A stretch of DNA of 64,000 nucleotides from Rhodobacteraceae bacterium UBA6796 (GTDB lineage Bacteria > Pseudomonadota > Alphaproteobacteria > Rhodobacterales > Rhodobacteraceae), in NCBI GenBank assembly GCA_002452815.1, contig DKFM01000018.1, positions 1-64,000 of the forward strand, given 5' to 3'. Below, in pieces: positions 39,376 through 49,026 of the stretch (the stretch's first letter is position 1; every line of letters starts with the position of its first letter). Both the position numbers and the translations under genes were made by a program. Under the pieces are notes generated by a model, which was not told the origin of the DNA, did no database searches, and saw only the letters and a program-made list of their open reading frames with translations.

Positions 39376-40422
39376 ATGGGTCCGAAGCGTGTCTTGATTG
39401 TCGACGATTCCCCGACCATCCGCCATCTTATTCGCAGCCGACTTGGGCACGATCCGCGTCTGACCGTTGTCGGCGAGGCATCGGACCCCTACGAGGCCCG
39501 CGAAAAGATCAAGGCTCTGATGCCGGATGTGCTGACGCTGGATGTCGAGATGCCCCGCATGAATGGTCTGGAGTTTCTGGAAAAGCTGATGCGGTTGCGG
39601 CCGATGCCGGTGGTCATGGTCTCGACCGAGACGCAGCGCGGCTCTACCGCGGCGCTGGAGGCGCTGTCGCTCGGGGCAGTGGATTGCATTGGCAAACCGC
39701 GGGTGGACTGTCTGCCCGAAGCGTTTCAGAACCTTGCCGACCTGCTGGTCGCGGCGGCCGGGGCAAGGCTGCGGGACCCGGGGCCGCGCCAGAAGATCGC
39801 ACCGGCGACAGGGTTTCACTGGAATGGCCGGATCGTGCTGATCGGGTCGTCGACCGGTGGGGTGGACGCCCTGGAAACCGTATTGTCGGGGTTCCCTGCG
39901 AACTGCCCGCCGACCTTGATCACGCAACACATGCCGGCAAGCTTTCTGGCGAGCTTCGCGCGCCGGCTGGCGGGCAAGATCGCGCCGCGCATGAGCCTTG
40001 CGGAAAACGATGCGCCCTTGTTGCAGGGGCACGTCTATCTGGCGCCCGGAGGAGAGTATCATTTGGCCGTCGCACCGGGGGATCCTGCGCGCTGCCATCT
40101 GATTGCAGGCGAAAAGCGCAGCGGTCACCGGCCGTCGGTCGATATTCTGCTCGAGTCTGCGGCGCCGATAGCGCCCCGGGTCGTTTCGGTGATCCTGACG
40201 GGGATGGGGCGCGACGGTGCGGAAGGCATGCTGGCCCTGCGCCGGGGCGGGGCGCAGTGCTTGGCGCAGGATGAGGCGAGTTCGGTGGTCTATGGCATGC
40301 CGCGGGCCGCGCTGGAACTGGGTGCGGCGCAACGGGCGGTGCCTCTGGGACAGGTCGCGCGGCAAGTCTTGCAGCTGTGCGGGCGGAGCGATGTGCTTGC
40401 AGCGCAGGAAAGCAGGAGGTGA
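39376..40422 (+). CDS. cheB: chemotaxis methylesterase/deamidase CheB
   Basis: CheB removes methyl groups from receptor glutamates when phosphorylated. The 348-residue chain has a receiver domain with DD at 10-11 and phosphoacceptor Asp56 in LTLDVEMPRMNG, then the methylesterase domain with Ser159 in GSSTGG, His185 in QHMP and an Asp in GMGRDGAEG. The gene starts 45 nt after the receptor stop and ends 2 nt before cheD. No CheA or CheR is visible, so its kinase must be encoded elsewhere. Confidence 0.96.
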   Translation: MGPKRVLIVDDSPTIRHLIRSRLGHDPRLTVVGEASDPYEAREKIKALMPDVLTLDVEMPRMNGLEFLEKLMRLRPMPVVMVSTETQRGSTAALEALSLGAVDCIGKPRVDCLPEAFQNLADLLVAAAGARLRDPGPRQKIAPATGFHWNGRIVLIGSSTGGVDALETVLSGFPANCPPTLITQHMPASFLASFARRLAGKIAPRMSLAENDAPLLQGHVYLAPGGEYHLAVAPGDPARCHLIAGEKRSGHRPSVDILLESAAPIAPRVVSVILTGMGRDGAEGMLALRRGGAQCLAQDEASSVVYGMPRAALELGAAQRAVPLGQVARQVLQLCGRSDVLAAQESRR

Positions 40423-40424
40423 CG

Positions 40425-40946
40425 ATGCAACATGCCAAAGACCTGCGACCTCACCACTTGTCACAGGGGGAATATGCGATCGGTCAACCGGATGGGCGCC
40501 CGCTGACCACGATTCTGGGCTCTTGTGTGGCGAGCTGTCTGTATGATCCGCTGACCGGGATCGGGGGGATGAACCATTTCCTGCTGCCCGAAAGCACCGG
40601 CCAGTCGGCGCAGGCCGCGAGTTTCGGCGTGAACGCGATGGAGCTGCTGATCAATGATCTGATCAAGCACGGTGCGCAGCGCGGGCGCTTCAAGGCCAAG
40701 GTCTTTGGGGGGGCGCGAATGATCGCCGGGCTTTCGGACATCGGCGCAAAAAACGCGCGCTTCATTCTGGATTTTCTGCAACGCGAAGGCATCGAATGCA
40801 CAGGGCAGAGCCTGGGGGGAACACAGGCCCGCCGGGTCGAATTCTGGCCGGACAGCGGGCGCGCACGTCAACGCCTTCTGGCAGAGGCAAAGATTGTGGA
40901 AACCGTCACCCTGGCGGTCCCGGCGCATGATGTCGAACTGTTCTGA
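40425..40946 (+). CDS. cheD: chemoreceptor glutamine deamidase CheD
   Basis: CheD deamidates receptor glutamines and can bind CheC/CheY partners. The 173-residue protein has Cys34 in TILGSCVAS and His51 in GMNHFLLP, the Cys/His catalytic pair. The long GARRVEFWP region completes the fold. AGCAGGAGG precedes the ATG at 40425. It follows cheB with a 2-nt gap, so a receptor-cheB-cheD transcript is likely. Confidence 0.95.
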   Translation: MQHAKDLRPHHLSQGEYAIGQPDGRPLTTILGSCVASCLYDPLTGIGGMNHFLLPESTGQSAQAASFGVNAMELLINDLIKHGAQRGRFKAKVFGGARMIAGLSDIGAKNARFILDFLQREGIECTGQSLGGTQARRVEFWPDSGRARQRLLAEAKIVETVTLAVPAHDVELF

Positions 40947-41614
40947 AACAGCCCGATCTGCGGCCAGGCGCGGCTGAGGCCATTCTTTCATGGGGGCGCC
41001 GTGCGTGGATTGCGGTGCGGCGGATCGGTGAATGGACGGCGGGGATGTCTCCTGATTTGCCAAGGGCATGCGAATCTGGCCATTGCCGGGCGGCCCCTAC
41101 CAGATCTTGTGTCGGCCCCGGGGGGCGATTCCCGCCCTGTGCCGATGCTCTTGCCATTTGCGGGACTTGGGCCCGCACGATAGCGGCGCAGGGGCTAACA
41201 AACAGTTACTATCCACAAGATATGGTGGGCTGTGGATGAAATTTCGCGAAATCATCACGCAGATGTCACGAAGCGCAGGAAACAAGGAAAAATCACGCGG
41301 GTGCCGCAGCTTGCTGCGCGTGCTGCCTTGTGGATGAATCAAAAGGTTAACGCGGCACCTTCCGCAGGCGGCCCCGTCAACTGAAAAAACGCTCTCGAAT
41401 GTGTGAAAGTTTTATTGACCGAACTTCTGACCTACGTCAGTTTGTGCAGGTCAGACGCTGAGCCACCAGATGTTGTGGCCGTCGCGGGCGGCATCAGATC
41501 CAGTTTCAGGTCGTTCCGAAGGGGTCGGACGACCCCCGGCGCAGCTGTGGGGAAGGGGATCGGTCTGTCCTGACGAAGCGGTCAACGTTTAGAAAAGTGC
41601 ATGGGACAGGGCAG
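40947..41614. other. 668-bp region between cheD and nrdJ
   Basis: No convincing gene is seen; the short ORF at 41235-41339 lacks a Shine-Dalgarno site. The stretch holds NrdR- and DnaA-like sites (41209-41240, 41329-41338). There is no CCGCAACTG or GCCACTG cobalamin-riboswitch core, even though nrdJ depends on B12. I see no strong terminator for cheD. Confidence 0.6.
41209..41240. promoter_or_regulatory. NrdR-like box overlapping DnaA-like boxes upstream of nrdJ
   Basis: CCACAAGATATGGTGG (41213-41228) matches the NrdR box consensus ACACWATATATWGWGT at 12 of 16 places. It overlaps CTATCCACA (41210-41218; one change from the DnaA box TTATCCACA). The inverse TGTGGATGAA lies at 41231-41240 and again at 41329-41338. 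The gene is about 390 bp downstream. Confidence 0.45.
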
Positions 41615-44600
41615 ATGAAAATCGAACGCAAGTTCACCACGGCAGACACCGGCGCCTATGGCGAGATCACCTTCACCACGACCGCATCCGAGATCCGCAA
41701 TCCCGACGGCAAGATCGTGTTCCGCAACGAGGCGGTCGAGGTGCCCGAAGGCTGGAGCCAGGTGGCCTCTGACGTGCTGGCACAGAAATATTTCCGCAAG
41801 GCGGGGGTTCCGGCGGCCCTGAAGCGCGTGAAGGAAAAGGGCGTGCCCGAATTCCTGTGGCGTTCGGTCCCCGATCAGGCCGCGCTTGAAAAACTGCCGC
41901 AAGATCAGCGTTTTGTGGGCGAAACCTCGGCCAAGCAGGTGTTTGACCGGCTGGCCGGGGCGTGGTGCTATTGGGGCTGGAAAGGTGGCTATTTCACCAC
42001 CGAAGACGACGCGCGCGCCTATTATGACGAGATGCGCTTCATGCTGGCCGAACAGATGGCCGCGCCGAACAGCCCGCAGTGGTTCAACACCGGCCTGCAC
42101 TGGGCCTATGGTATCGACGGCCCGAGCCAGGGCCATTACTACGTCGATCACGTCACCGGCGTTCTGACCAAATCGGCCAGCGCCTATGAACACCCGCAGC
42201 CGCACGCCTGCTTCATCCAGTCGGTCAAGGACGATCTGGTCGGCGACGGCGGGATCATGGATCTGTGGGTGCGCGAGGCGCGTTTGTTCAAATACGGCTC
42301 GGGCACCGGGACCAACTTTTCCTCGCTGCGCGCCGAGGGCGAGAAACTGTCGGGCGGCGGCAAATCCAGCGGCCTGATGGGGTTCCTGAAAATCGGTGAC
42401 CGGGCGGCCGGTGCGATCAAATCCGGCGGCACCACACGGCGCGCGGCCAAGATGGTGATCTGCGACATGGATCACCCCGATATCGAGCAGTTCATCAACT
42501 GGAAAGTCATCGAAGAGCAGAAGGTGGCCAGCCTGGTCGCCGGCTCCAAGATGCACGAGCGCGAGCTGAACAAGATCTTCGAGGCGATCCGCGGTTGGGA
42601 CGGCTCGGCCGAAGGGGCCACCGATCCGGCGCAGAACGAGGCGCTGAAGGCGGCGATCAAATCGGCCAAGCGCGTGATGATCCCCGAAACCTATATCAAC
42701 CGCGTGCTGCAATACGCGCGGCAGGGCTATTCCAGCATCGAATTCCCGACCTATGACACCGACTGGGATTCAGAGGCCTATGTCTCGGTCTCGGGGCAGA
42801 ACTCGAACAACTCGGTGCGGGTCACCAACGCCTTCCTGAAGGCGGTCAAGGAGGATGCCGACTGGGAGCTGATCCGCCGCACGGACGGCAAGGTCGCGAA
42901 AACCGTCAAGGCGCGCGAACTTTGGGATCAGGTGGGCCATGCCGCCTGGGCCTGCGCCGACCCGGGCATCCAGTTCCACGATACCGTCAACGAATGGCAC
43001 ACCTGCCCCGAAGACGGGCAGATCCGCGGCTCGAACCCGTGCTCGGAATACATGTTCCTGGACGATACCGCCTGCAACCTGGCGTCGATGAACCTGCTGA
43101 CCTTCTACAAGAACGGCCAGTTCGACGCCGACGCCTATGTGCATGCGACCCGGCTGTGGACCGTGACGCTGGAAATCTCGGTGCTGATGGCGCAATTCCC
43201 CAGCCAGGAGATCGCGCAGCGCAGCTATGATTTCCGCACGCTGGGTCTGGGCTATGCGAACATCGGCGGTCTGCTGATGAACATGGGCCTTGGCTATGAC
43301 AGCGCCGAGGGCCGGGCGCTGTGTGGCGCGCTGACCGCGGTGATGACCGGGATTTCCTATGCGACCTCGGCCGAGATGGCGGGCGAGCTGGGCGCTTTCC
43401 CGGGCTATGCCAAGAACGCGCAGCACATGCTGCGGGTGATCCGCAACCACCGCACCGCCGCCTATGGCAAGACCGACGGCTACGAGTCGCTGGAAATCAA
43501 GCCGGTGCCGCTGGATCTGGTGAACTGCCCCGACGACCGTCTGGTCGCGATGGCACAGACGGCCTGGGACGAGGCGCTGACGCTGGGCGAAAAGAACGGC
43601 TTCCGCAACGCGCAGGTTTCGGTGATCGCGCCCACCGGCACCATCGGTCTGGTGATGGATTGCGACACCACCGGGATCGAGCCCGATTTCGCGCTGGTCA
43701 AGTTCAAGAAACTGGCGGGCGGCGGCTATTTCAAGATCATCAACCGCTCGGTTCCTGCCGCGCTGGAAACGCTGGGCTACAGCTCGGCGCAGATCGAGGA
43801 AATCATCGCCTATGCGGTGGGCCATGCGTCCTTGGGCAACTGCCCGGGCATCAACCACACCGCGCTGATCGGCCATGGCTTCGGCGCACGCGAGCTGGAA
43901 AAGATCGAGGCCGCGCTGCCCTCGGCCTTCGACATCCGCTTCGTGTTCAACCAGTGGACGCTGGGCGAGGATTTCTGCACCCAGACGCTGGGCATCCCGG
44001 CCGAGAAGCTGAACGATCCGACCTTCGACATGCTGCGTCACCTGGGCTTTACCCGCGCGCAGATCGATGCGGCCAATGACCATGTGTGCGGCACGATGAC
44101 CCTGGAAGGCGCGCCCTTCCTGAAGCCCGAACATATCTCGGTCTTCGATTGCGCCAATGCCTGCGGCAAGAAGGGCAAGCGTTACCTGTCGGTCGAAAGC
44201 CACATCCACATGATGGCGGCGGCGCAAAGCTTCATCTCGGGCGCGATTTCCAAGACGATCAACATGCCGAATTCGGCCTCGATCGAGGAAACGCTGGCAG
44301 CTTACGAACTGTCGTGGAGCCTCGGCATCAAGGCCAATGCGCTGTATCGCGATGGCTCGAAACTCAGCCAGCCGCTGGCATCGGCGCTGGTCGAGGATGA
44401 CGAAGAGGCCGAGGAAATCCTCGCCTCGGGCAGCCAGCAGGAAAAGGCCGCCGTGCTGGCCGAGAAGATCATCGAGAAGGTGATCGTCAAGGAAATCGTG
44501 CGCAGCCACCGCGAAAAACTGCCCGAGCGCCGCAAGGGCTATACCCAGAAGGCGGTCGTGGGTGGGCACAAGGTCTATCTGCGCACCGGCGAATATGCCG

Positions 44601-45304
44601 ACGGCCAGCTGGGCGAGATCTTCATCGACATGCACAAGGAAGGCGCGGGCTTCCGGGCGATGATGAACAACTTCGCGATCGCCGTGTCGGTGGGGCTGCA
44701 ATACGGCGTGCCGCTGGAGGAATTCGTCGACGCCTTCACCTTCACCAAGTTTGAACCCGCCGGCATGGTGCAGGGCAACGACAGCATCAAGAACGCAACC
44801 TCGATCCTGGACTATGTGTTCCGCGAACTGGCGGTCAGCTATCTGGACCGCACCGATCTGGCGCATATCAAGCCGCAGGGCACCACCTTCGACGATCTGG
44901 GCGGTGGCAAGGACGAAGGCAAGCGCAACGTCGAGCCGGTCAGCGAAAGCGCCGCCTCGAAATCGCTGGAAGTGCTGCGTCAGATTTCCTCGACCGGCTA
45001 TCTGCGCAAGCGTCTGCCGCAGGAACTGGTGGTGCTGCAGGGCGGCGCGGGGGCGATGGCGCTGGCCGGTGCGGTGGACCCGGTAACCGCGCTCAACACG
45101 CTGGTGCCGGAAACCGCGATGGCGGCCGGCGGCGGGTCGTCGACCGCGATTTCCTCGGGCGTGGTGTCGATGGATGCGCGCACCCGGGCGAAGATGCAGG
45201 GCTATGAGGGCGAAGCCTGCGGCGAATGCGGCAACTACACGCTGGTGCGCAACGGCACCTGCATGAAGTGCAACACCTGCGGCGGCACCAGCGGCTGCAG
45301 CTGA
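41615..45304 (+). CDS. nrdJ: B12-dependent class II ribonucleotide reductase
   Basis: NrdJ reduces ribonucleotides to deoxyribonucleotides with adenosylcobalamin and works with or without oxygen. The 1229-residue chain has the RNR core with [52 protein letters not shown] region Cys, and [14 protein letters not shown]-terminal zinc-ribbon-like tail follows with [13 protein letters not shown] and CMKCNTCGG, which shuttles electrons. Full-length. The ATG at 41615 starts the conserved MKIERKFT. Upstream sites for NrdR and possibly DnaA suggest dNTP-linked control. Confidence 0.96.
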   Translation: MKIERKFTTADTGAYGEITFTTTASEIRNPDGKIVFRNEAVEVPEGWSQVASDVLAQKYFRKAGVPAALKRVKEKGVPEFLWRSVPDQAALEKLPQDQRFVGETSAKQVFDRLAGAWCYWGWKGGYFTTEDDARAYYDEMRFMLAEQMAAPNSPQWFNTGLHWAYGIDGPSQGHYYVDHVTGVLTKSASAYEHPQPHACFIQSVKDDLVGDGGIMDLWVREARLFKYGSGTGTNFSSLRAEGEKLSGGGKSSGLMGFLKIGDRAAGAIKSGGTTRRAAKMVICDMDHPDIEQFINWKVIEEQKVASLVAGSKMHERELNKIFEAIRGWDGSAEGATDPAQNEALKAAIKSAKRVMIPETYINRVLQYARQGYSSIEFPTYDTDWDSEAYVSVSGQNSNNSVRVTNAFLKAVKEDADWELIRRTDGKVAKTVKARELWDQVGHAAWACADPGIQFHDTVNEWHTCPEDGQIRGSNPCSEYMFLDDTACNLASMNLLTFYKNGQFDADAYVHATRLWTVTLEISVLMAQFPSQEIAQRSYDFRTLGLGYANIGGLLMNMGLGYDSAEGRALCGALTAVMTGISYATSAEMAGELGAFPGYAKNAQHMLRVIRNHRTAAYGKTDGYESLEIKPVPLDLVNCPDDRLVAMAQTAWDEALTLGEKNGFRNAQVSVIAPTGTIGLVMDCDTTGIEPDFALVKFKKLAGGGYFKIINRSVPAALETLGYSSAQIEEIIAYAVGHASLGNCPGINHTALIGHGFGARELEKIEAALPSAFDIRFVFNQWTLGEDFCTQTLGIPAEKLNDPTFDMLRHLGFTRAQIDAANDHVCGTMTLEGAPFLKPEHISVFDCANACGKKGKRYLSVESHIHMMAAAQSFISGAISKTINMPNSASIEETLAAYELSWSLGIKANALYRDGSKLSQPLASALVEDDEEAEEILASGSQQEKAAVLAEKIIEKVIVKEIVRSHREKLPERRKGYTQKAVVGGHKVYLRTGEYADGQLGEIFIDMHKEGAGFRAMMNNFAIAVSVGLQYGVPLEEFVDAFTFTKFEPAGMVQGNDSIKNATSILDYVFRELAVSYLDRTDLAHIKPQGTTFDDLGGGKDEGKRNVEPVSESAASKSLEVLRQISSTGYLRKRLPQELVVLQGGAGAMALAGAVDPVTALNTLVPETAMAAGGGSSTAISSGVVSMDARTRAKMQGYEGEACGECGNYTLVRNGTCMKCNTCGGTSGCS

Positions 45305-45402
45305 GCCCCGGCGAGGGGGTGACAGAATCGGTTCGGGCGCGTAAGGGCCCGGACCACATCACGAAAACGGACCCCGCGACCGGGGTGAAAGCAGGGGCCA
45401 AA

Positions 45403-45648
45403 GTGGAACTGATTGTCGGAAACCAGCGCATCGCAGCCACGCATCTGCGCCGCATCCCGGGCGGGATCGAGGCGGAACTGGCGGGCGCGGCGCTGACCTC
45501 GCTGCTGGATGCGAGTTTCGGCGGCACCGAAATTGCGGTGCTGGGCGGCGATCTGGACCATCACGCGCTGGATGTGGCCGATATCCGTATGGCGGGGGCC
45601 ACGACCACCATCACCCTGCTGAGCGCGGGTGCGGTGACGCTGCACTGA
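45403..45648 (+). CDS. small hypothetical protein downstream of nrdJ
   Basis: An ORF of 81 codons starts at GTG 45403 (VELIVGNQRIAATHLRRIP) and ends TLLSAGAVTLH. Codon use is GC-rich at third positions as in real genes of this window, and the frame stays open back to before 45319. A GTG at 45319, directly after AGGGGG and 14 nt after nrdJ, would give 109 residues. I recognise no domain; the mature part is rich in Ala, Gly and beta-branched residues. Start and reality are uncertain. Confidence 0.4.
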   Translation: MELIVGNQRIAATHLRRIPGGIEAELAGAALTSLLDASFGGTEIAVLGGDLDHHALDVADIRMAGATTTITLLSAGAVTLH

Positions 45649-45743
45649 GATCCGGGGCGGGTGCGCTCGCCCCAGACGTCGAGATGGCCCAGGCAAACCA
45701 ATACACCTCGGGCGGTGAACCAATGAGCCTGATCGACGAAACT

Positions 45744-45776
45744 GGCCCCCTTCGGCAGCGAAGGGGGCCTCTTTCG
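45744..45776 (+). terminator. strong Rho-independent terminator after the nrdJ region
   Basis: GGCCCCCTTCG and CGAAGGGGGCC form a perfect 11-bp stem around GCAG, followed by TCTTTC. It separates the nrdJ transcript from the arsenic operon. Confidence 0.85.
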
Positions 45777-45802
45777 TGATGGGGCCTGTCATCCGGGTGT
45801 CA

Positions 45803-45832
45803 TGGAAATTTCACTGGAGGATACTCCATAAT
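45803..45832 (+). promoter_or_regulatory. candidate promoter of the arsenic operon
   Basis: TGGAAA (45803-45808) and CATAAT (45827-45832) are 18 nt apart and resemble -35/-10 elements. Transcription would start near 45840, only about 10 nt before the arsR-arsC ATG, so the mRNA would be almost leaderless. Confidence 0.4.
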
Positions 45833-45853
45833 TCGATTATTCTCGAATTATGG
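45826..45853. promoter_or_regulatory. ArsR-type operator overlapping the start codon of arsR-arsC
   Basis: CCATAATTCGA (45826-45836) and TCGAATTATGG (45843-45853) are perfect 11-bp inverted arms around TTATTC. The ATG of the first gene (45850-45852) lies inside the right arm and the candidate -10 box lies in the left arm. AT-rich dyads like this are typical ArsR operators; release by arsenite would be expected. Confidence 0.7.
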
Positions 45854-46701
45854 AAAAGATAATCTCTGATCTGGATGCGATGCGCGCCTTTGCGGCCCTT
45901 GGCCATGCCGGCCGGCTGGCGGTGTTCCGCCTGCTGATGCGCTTTGCCCCGCGCCCGGTGCGCCCGACCGAAATCGCCACGGCGCTGGATCTGCGGCCCA
46001 GCACGCTGTCGAGCTATCTGGCCGATCTGGTCGCTGCCGGGCTGGTGCAGGTCACGCGCGACGGGCGCTCGCTGCATTACGCGGTGGCGATGGCCGAATG
46101 CGAGGGGCTGGTGCGCTATCTGGTCGAGGATTGCTGCCGGGGCCGCCCGGCCATCTGTTCCGCCCACACCCCGCCAATGGAGGCGAAGATGCCGGACCGT
46201 GTCTATAACGTGTTGTTCATCTGCTCGGGCAATTCCGCCCGCTCGATCTTTGCCGAGGCGCTGCTGCGCGATCTGGGGGCAGGGCGGTTCACCGCCTGGT
46301 CCGCGGGCACGCGGCCGGGATCGGCGCTCAATCCCTTTGCGGTCGATCTGCTGGCGCGCAACGGGCATGCCACCGAAGAGCTGCGCGCCAAGCATCTGTC
46401 GGAGTTTCAGGCCCCGGATGCGCCGGTGATGGATTTCGTCTTCACCGTCTGCGACACCGCCGCCGCCGAGGAATGCCCGCCCTGGCCCGGTCAGCCGATC
46501 ACCGGCCACTGGGGCCTGCCCGACCCGGTTCAGGCGCAGGGCACGCAGGCGGAAAAGGCGCTGGCCTTCGCGCGGACCTATGCGGCGCTGCGCCACCGCA
46601 TTGCGGCCTTTGTCGCACTGCCGCTTTCCAGTCTGGACCGGATGGCGGCGCAACAGGCGGTCGACGATCTGGACCGCAACGCTTTGCAAGAGGTGCTGTG
46701 A
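45850..46701 (+). CDS. ArsR repressor / arsenate reductase (ArsC, LMW-PTP type) fusion
   Basis: One 283-residue protein joins two usually separate arsenic proteins. Residues ~1-100 are an ArsR-type winged helix ([38 protein letters not shown]). Residues ~115-283 are a low-molecular-weight phosphatase-fold arsenate reductase with the CX5R loop ICSGNSARS; Cys125 is the nucleophile. CC at ~118 region of the linker (EDCCRGRP) may bind arsenite. The ATG at 45850 lies within the operator; an in-frame ATG at 45880 is an alternative. It overlaps the next gene by one base. So the sensor and the enzyme that makes its arsenite ligand are one chain. Confidence 0.88.
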   Translation: MEKIISDLDAMRAFAALGHAGRLAVFRLLMRFAPRPVRPTEIATALDLRPSTLSSYLADLVAAGLVQVTRDGRSLHYAVAMAECEGLVRYLVEDCCRGRPAICSAHTPPMEAKMPDRVYNVLFICSGNSARSIFAEALLRDLGAGRFTAWSAGTRPGSALNPFAVDLLARNGHATEELRAKHLSEFQAPDAPVMDFVFTVCDTAAAEECPPWPGQPITGHWGLPDPVQAQGTQAEKALAFARTYAALRHRIAAFVALPLSSLDRMAAQQAVDDLDRNALQEVL

Positions 46702-47717
46702 TGATCCGCCCTCGTATCGCTGTGAATGGCCTTGGCCGGATGGGCAAACTTGTGCTGCGTGACCTGATCGACCGCGGCGCGGGCGGGCAGATCGTGCTGC
46801 TGAACGATCCCGCGGGCGATGCCGAACAGCACGCGCTGCTGCTGGAATTCGACAGCGTGCATGGCCGCTGGCCCGCGCAGATCACCGCGGAACCCGGCGC
46901 GCTGACGATCAACGGAAGCCGCATCGCGCTGACCCATGAAAAGACGATCGAGGCCTTGCCGCTGGCCGATCTGGGCGTCGATCTGGTGATCGACTGCACC
47001 GGGGTGTTCAAGACCGCCGCGAAAGTGGCGCCCTATTACGCAGCGGGGGTGAAGAAGGTCGTGGTCTCGGCCCCGGTCAAGGATGGCGGCGCGCTCAACA
47101 TCGTTTACGGGGTCAATCACGGGCTTTACGACCCCGCGCAGCATGATCTGGTGACCGCTGCCAGCTGCACCACCAACTGTCTGGCGCCGGTGGTCAAGGT
47201 GGTGCACGAGACCTTCGGCATCCGGCACGGCTCGATCACCACGATCCATGACGTGACCAACACCCAGACCATCGTCGACCGCCCGGCCAAGGACATGCGC
47301 CGCGCGCGCTCGGCCCTGACCAACCTGATCCCGACCTCTACCGGATCGGCCACCGCGATCACCGCGATCTTCCCCGAACTGAAGGGGCGGCTGAACGGCC
47401 ACGCGGTGCGGGTGCCGCTGCTGAATGCCTCGATCACCGATTGCGTGTTCGAACTGGCGCGTGAGGTTACGGTGGCCGAGGTCAACGCCGCCCTGCAGGC
47501 CGCGGCCGAAGGCCCGCTGGCGGGGATTTTGGGGTTCGAAACCCGGCCGCTGGTGTCCTGCGATTACCTGAACGATCCGCGTTCGGGCATCGTCGACGGG
47601 CCGATGACGATGGTCGTGGGCGGCACCCAGCTGAAGCTTTACGTCTGGTATGACAACGAATGGGGCTATGCCTGCCGTCTGGGCGATGTCGCGCGCATGG
47701 TTGCGGGGGCGATGTGA
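46701..47717 (+). CDS. ArsJ-associated glyceraldehyde-3-phosphate dehydrogenase
   Basis: This 338-residue GAPDH has the NAD site [11 protein letters not shown], catalytic Cys156 in [11 protein letters not shown], and the downstream His region. Placed between arsR-arsC and arsJ with overlapping ends (TGATG at the start, GTGA at the stop), it fits the known arsenate pathway in which GAPDH uses arsenate instead of phosphate and makes 1-arseno-3-phosphoglycerate for ArsJ export. It differs from typical housekeeping GAPDHs (e.g. [10 protein letters not shown] instead of NGFGRIGR), consistent with a dedicated copy. Confidence 0.92.
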   Translation: MIRPRIAVNGLGRMGKLVLRDLIDRGAGGQIVLLNDPAGDAEQHALLLEFDSVHGRWPAQITAEPGALTINGSRIALTHEKTIEALPLADLGVDLVIDCTGVFKTAAKVAPYYAAGVKKVVVSAPVKDGGALNIVYGVNHGLYDPAQHDLVTAASCTTNCLAPVVKVVHETFGIRHGSITTIHDVTNTQTIVDRPAKDMRRARSALTNLIPTSTGSATAITAIFPELKGRLNGHAVRVPLLNASITDCVFELAREVTVAEVNAALQAAAEGPLAGILGFETRPLVSCDYLNDPRSGIVDGPMTMVVGGTQLKLYVWYDNEWGYACRLGDVARMVAGAM

Positions 47718-48970
47718 GCACGCCTGCCACGATCTCGCGCCCGTTGCGCGCCTATGCGGCGGTGACGGCGGCCTATTGGGCCTTCATGCTCAGCGATGGC
47801 GCGCTGCGGATGCTGGTGCTGTTGCATTTCAACGGGCTGGGCTTTTCGGCGCTGCAACTGGCCTGGCTGTTCCTGCTCTATGAGGTCGCGGGCATCGTCA
47901 CCAACCTGACGGCGGGCTGGATTGCGGCGCGCTTCGGGCTGGCCAGCACGCTTTATGCCGGGCTCGGGCTGCAGATCGCGGCGCTGGTGGCGCTGACGCA
48001 GCTGGACCCGGGTTGGAGCGTGGGCGCCTCGGTCGTCTTCGTGATGGCGGTGCAGGGGGCAAGCGGCGTGGCCAAGGATCTGGCCAAGATGTCGTCGAAA
48101 TCGGCGGTCAAACTGCTGGCGCCAACGGGCGAGGGTGCGCTGTTTCGCTGGGTCGCGGCGCTGACCGGGTCGAAGAACGCGGTCAAGGGGCTGGGGTTCT
48201 TTCTGGGGGCCGCGCTGCTGGCGCTGGCGGGGTTTGCGCCCAGTCTTTGGGCGATGGCGGCGGTGCTGGGTGCGATCCTGATCGCGGTGGCGCTGTTCAT
48301 GCCTAAGGGCCTGCCCGCGGGCAAGAAGGGGGTCAAGCTGACCTCGGTCTGGTCGCACGATCCGCGGATCAACCGGCTCAGCCTGGCGCGGATGTTCCTG
48401 TTCGGTGCGCGCGATGTGTGGTTCGTGGTCGGCCTGCCGATCTATTTCGAAGCGGTGCTGTCGGATGGCACCGATCCGGGGCGGCGCGCGGCCTTCTTCC
48501 TGGTGGGCGGGTTCATGGCGGTCTGGATCATCGCCTATGGCGCGGTTCAGGGGTTCGCGCCGCGGCTGCTGCGTGCCAGCGAACAGGGGCGCGCCGCGCA
48601 GGCCGCGCGTCTGGCGGCCTGGCTTACCCCGATCCCGCTGGCGCTGGCGGGGCTGGCGCTGCTGGCGGGCGGGCCGCAGCCCTGGCTGACGGCGGCGCTG
48701 GTGGCGGGGCTTTTGCTGTTCGGCTTTGTCTTTGCGCTGAATTCCTCGGTCCATTCCTATCTGATCCTGGCCTTCTCCACGGCCGAGCGGGTGACGATGG
48801 ATGTGGGCTTCTACTACATGGCCAATGCGGCGGGGCGGCTGCTGGGCACGGCGCTGTCGGGGCTCAGCTACGGTCTGGGCGGGCTGTGGCTGTGTCTTGC
48901 GACCTCGGGGGTGATGGCGGGGCTGAGCTGGCTGTCGGTGCGGCGTCTGCGCGATCTGGCCGGCCTCTGA
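47714..48970 (+). CDS. arsJ: organoarsenical efflux MFS permease ArsJ
   Basis: ArsJ exports 1-arseno-3-phosphoglycerate, which then breaks down outside to arsenate. The 418-residue protein has about twelve membrane helices and the ArsJ signature [17 protein letters not shown] segment ([18 protein letters not shown]), with [14 protein letters not shown] and [18 protein letters not shown]. The GTG at 47714 overlaps the GAPDH stop by 4 nt. Its partner GAPDH is upstream, as required. A gap of 56 nt follows before the methyltransferase gene. Confidence 0.93.
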   Translation: MSTPATISRPLRAYAAVTAAYWAFMLSDGALRMLVLLHFNGLGFSALQLAWLFLLYEVAGIVTNLTAGWIAARFGLASTLYAGLGLQIAALVALTQLDPGWSVGASVVFVMAVQGASGVAKDLAKMSSKSAVKLLAPTGEGALFRWVAALTGSKNAVKGLGFFLGAALLALAGFAPSLWAMAAVLGAILIAVALFMPKGLPAGKKGVKLTSVWSHDPRINRLSLARMFLFGARDVWFVVGLPIYFEAVLSDGTDPGRRAAFFLVGGFMAVWIIAYGAVQGFAPRLLRASEQGRAAQAARLAAWLTPIPLALAGLALLAGGPQPWLTAALVAGLLLFGFVFALNSSVHSYLILAFSTAERVTMDVGFYYMANAAGRLLGTALSGLSYGLGGLWLCLATSGVMAGLSWLSVRRLRDLAGL

Positions 48971-49026
48971 GCGGGCTTGCATCGCGCCGCCCCCGCGCCC
49001 ATGATCGCGCCAGTTCGGGGGGCGGA

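Noticed and set aside
41235..41339. Small ORF MKFREIITQMSRS between cheD and nrdJ
   Set aside because: No Shine-Dalgarno site, atypical codon use, and it lies among regulatory-type repeats.
40947..41614. Cobalamin riboswitch upstream of nrdJ
   Set aside because: I looked for the B12-box and CCCCGCAACTG-type core and found neither on the plus strand.
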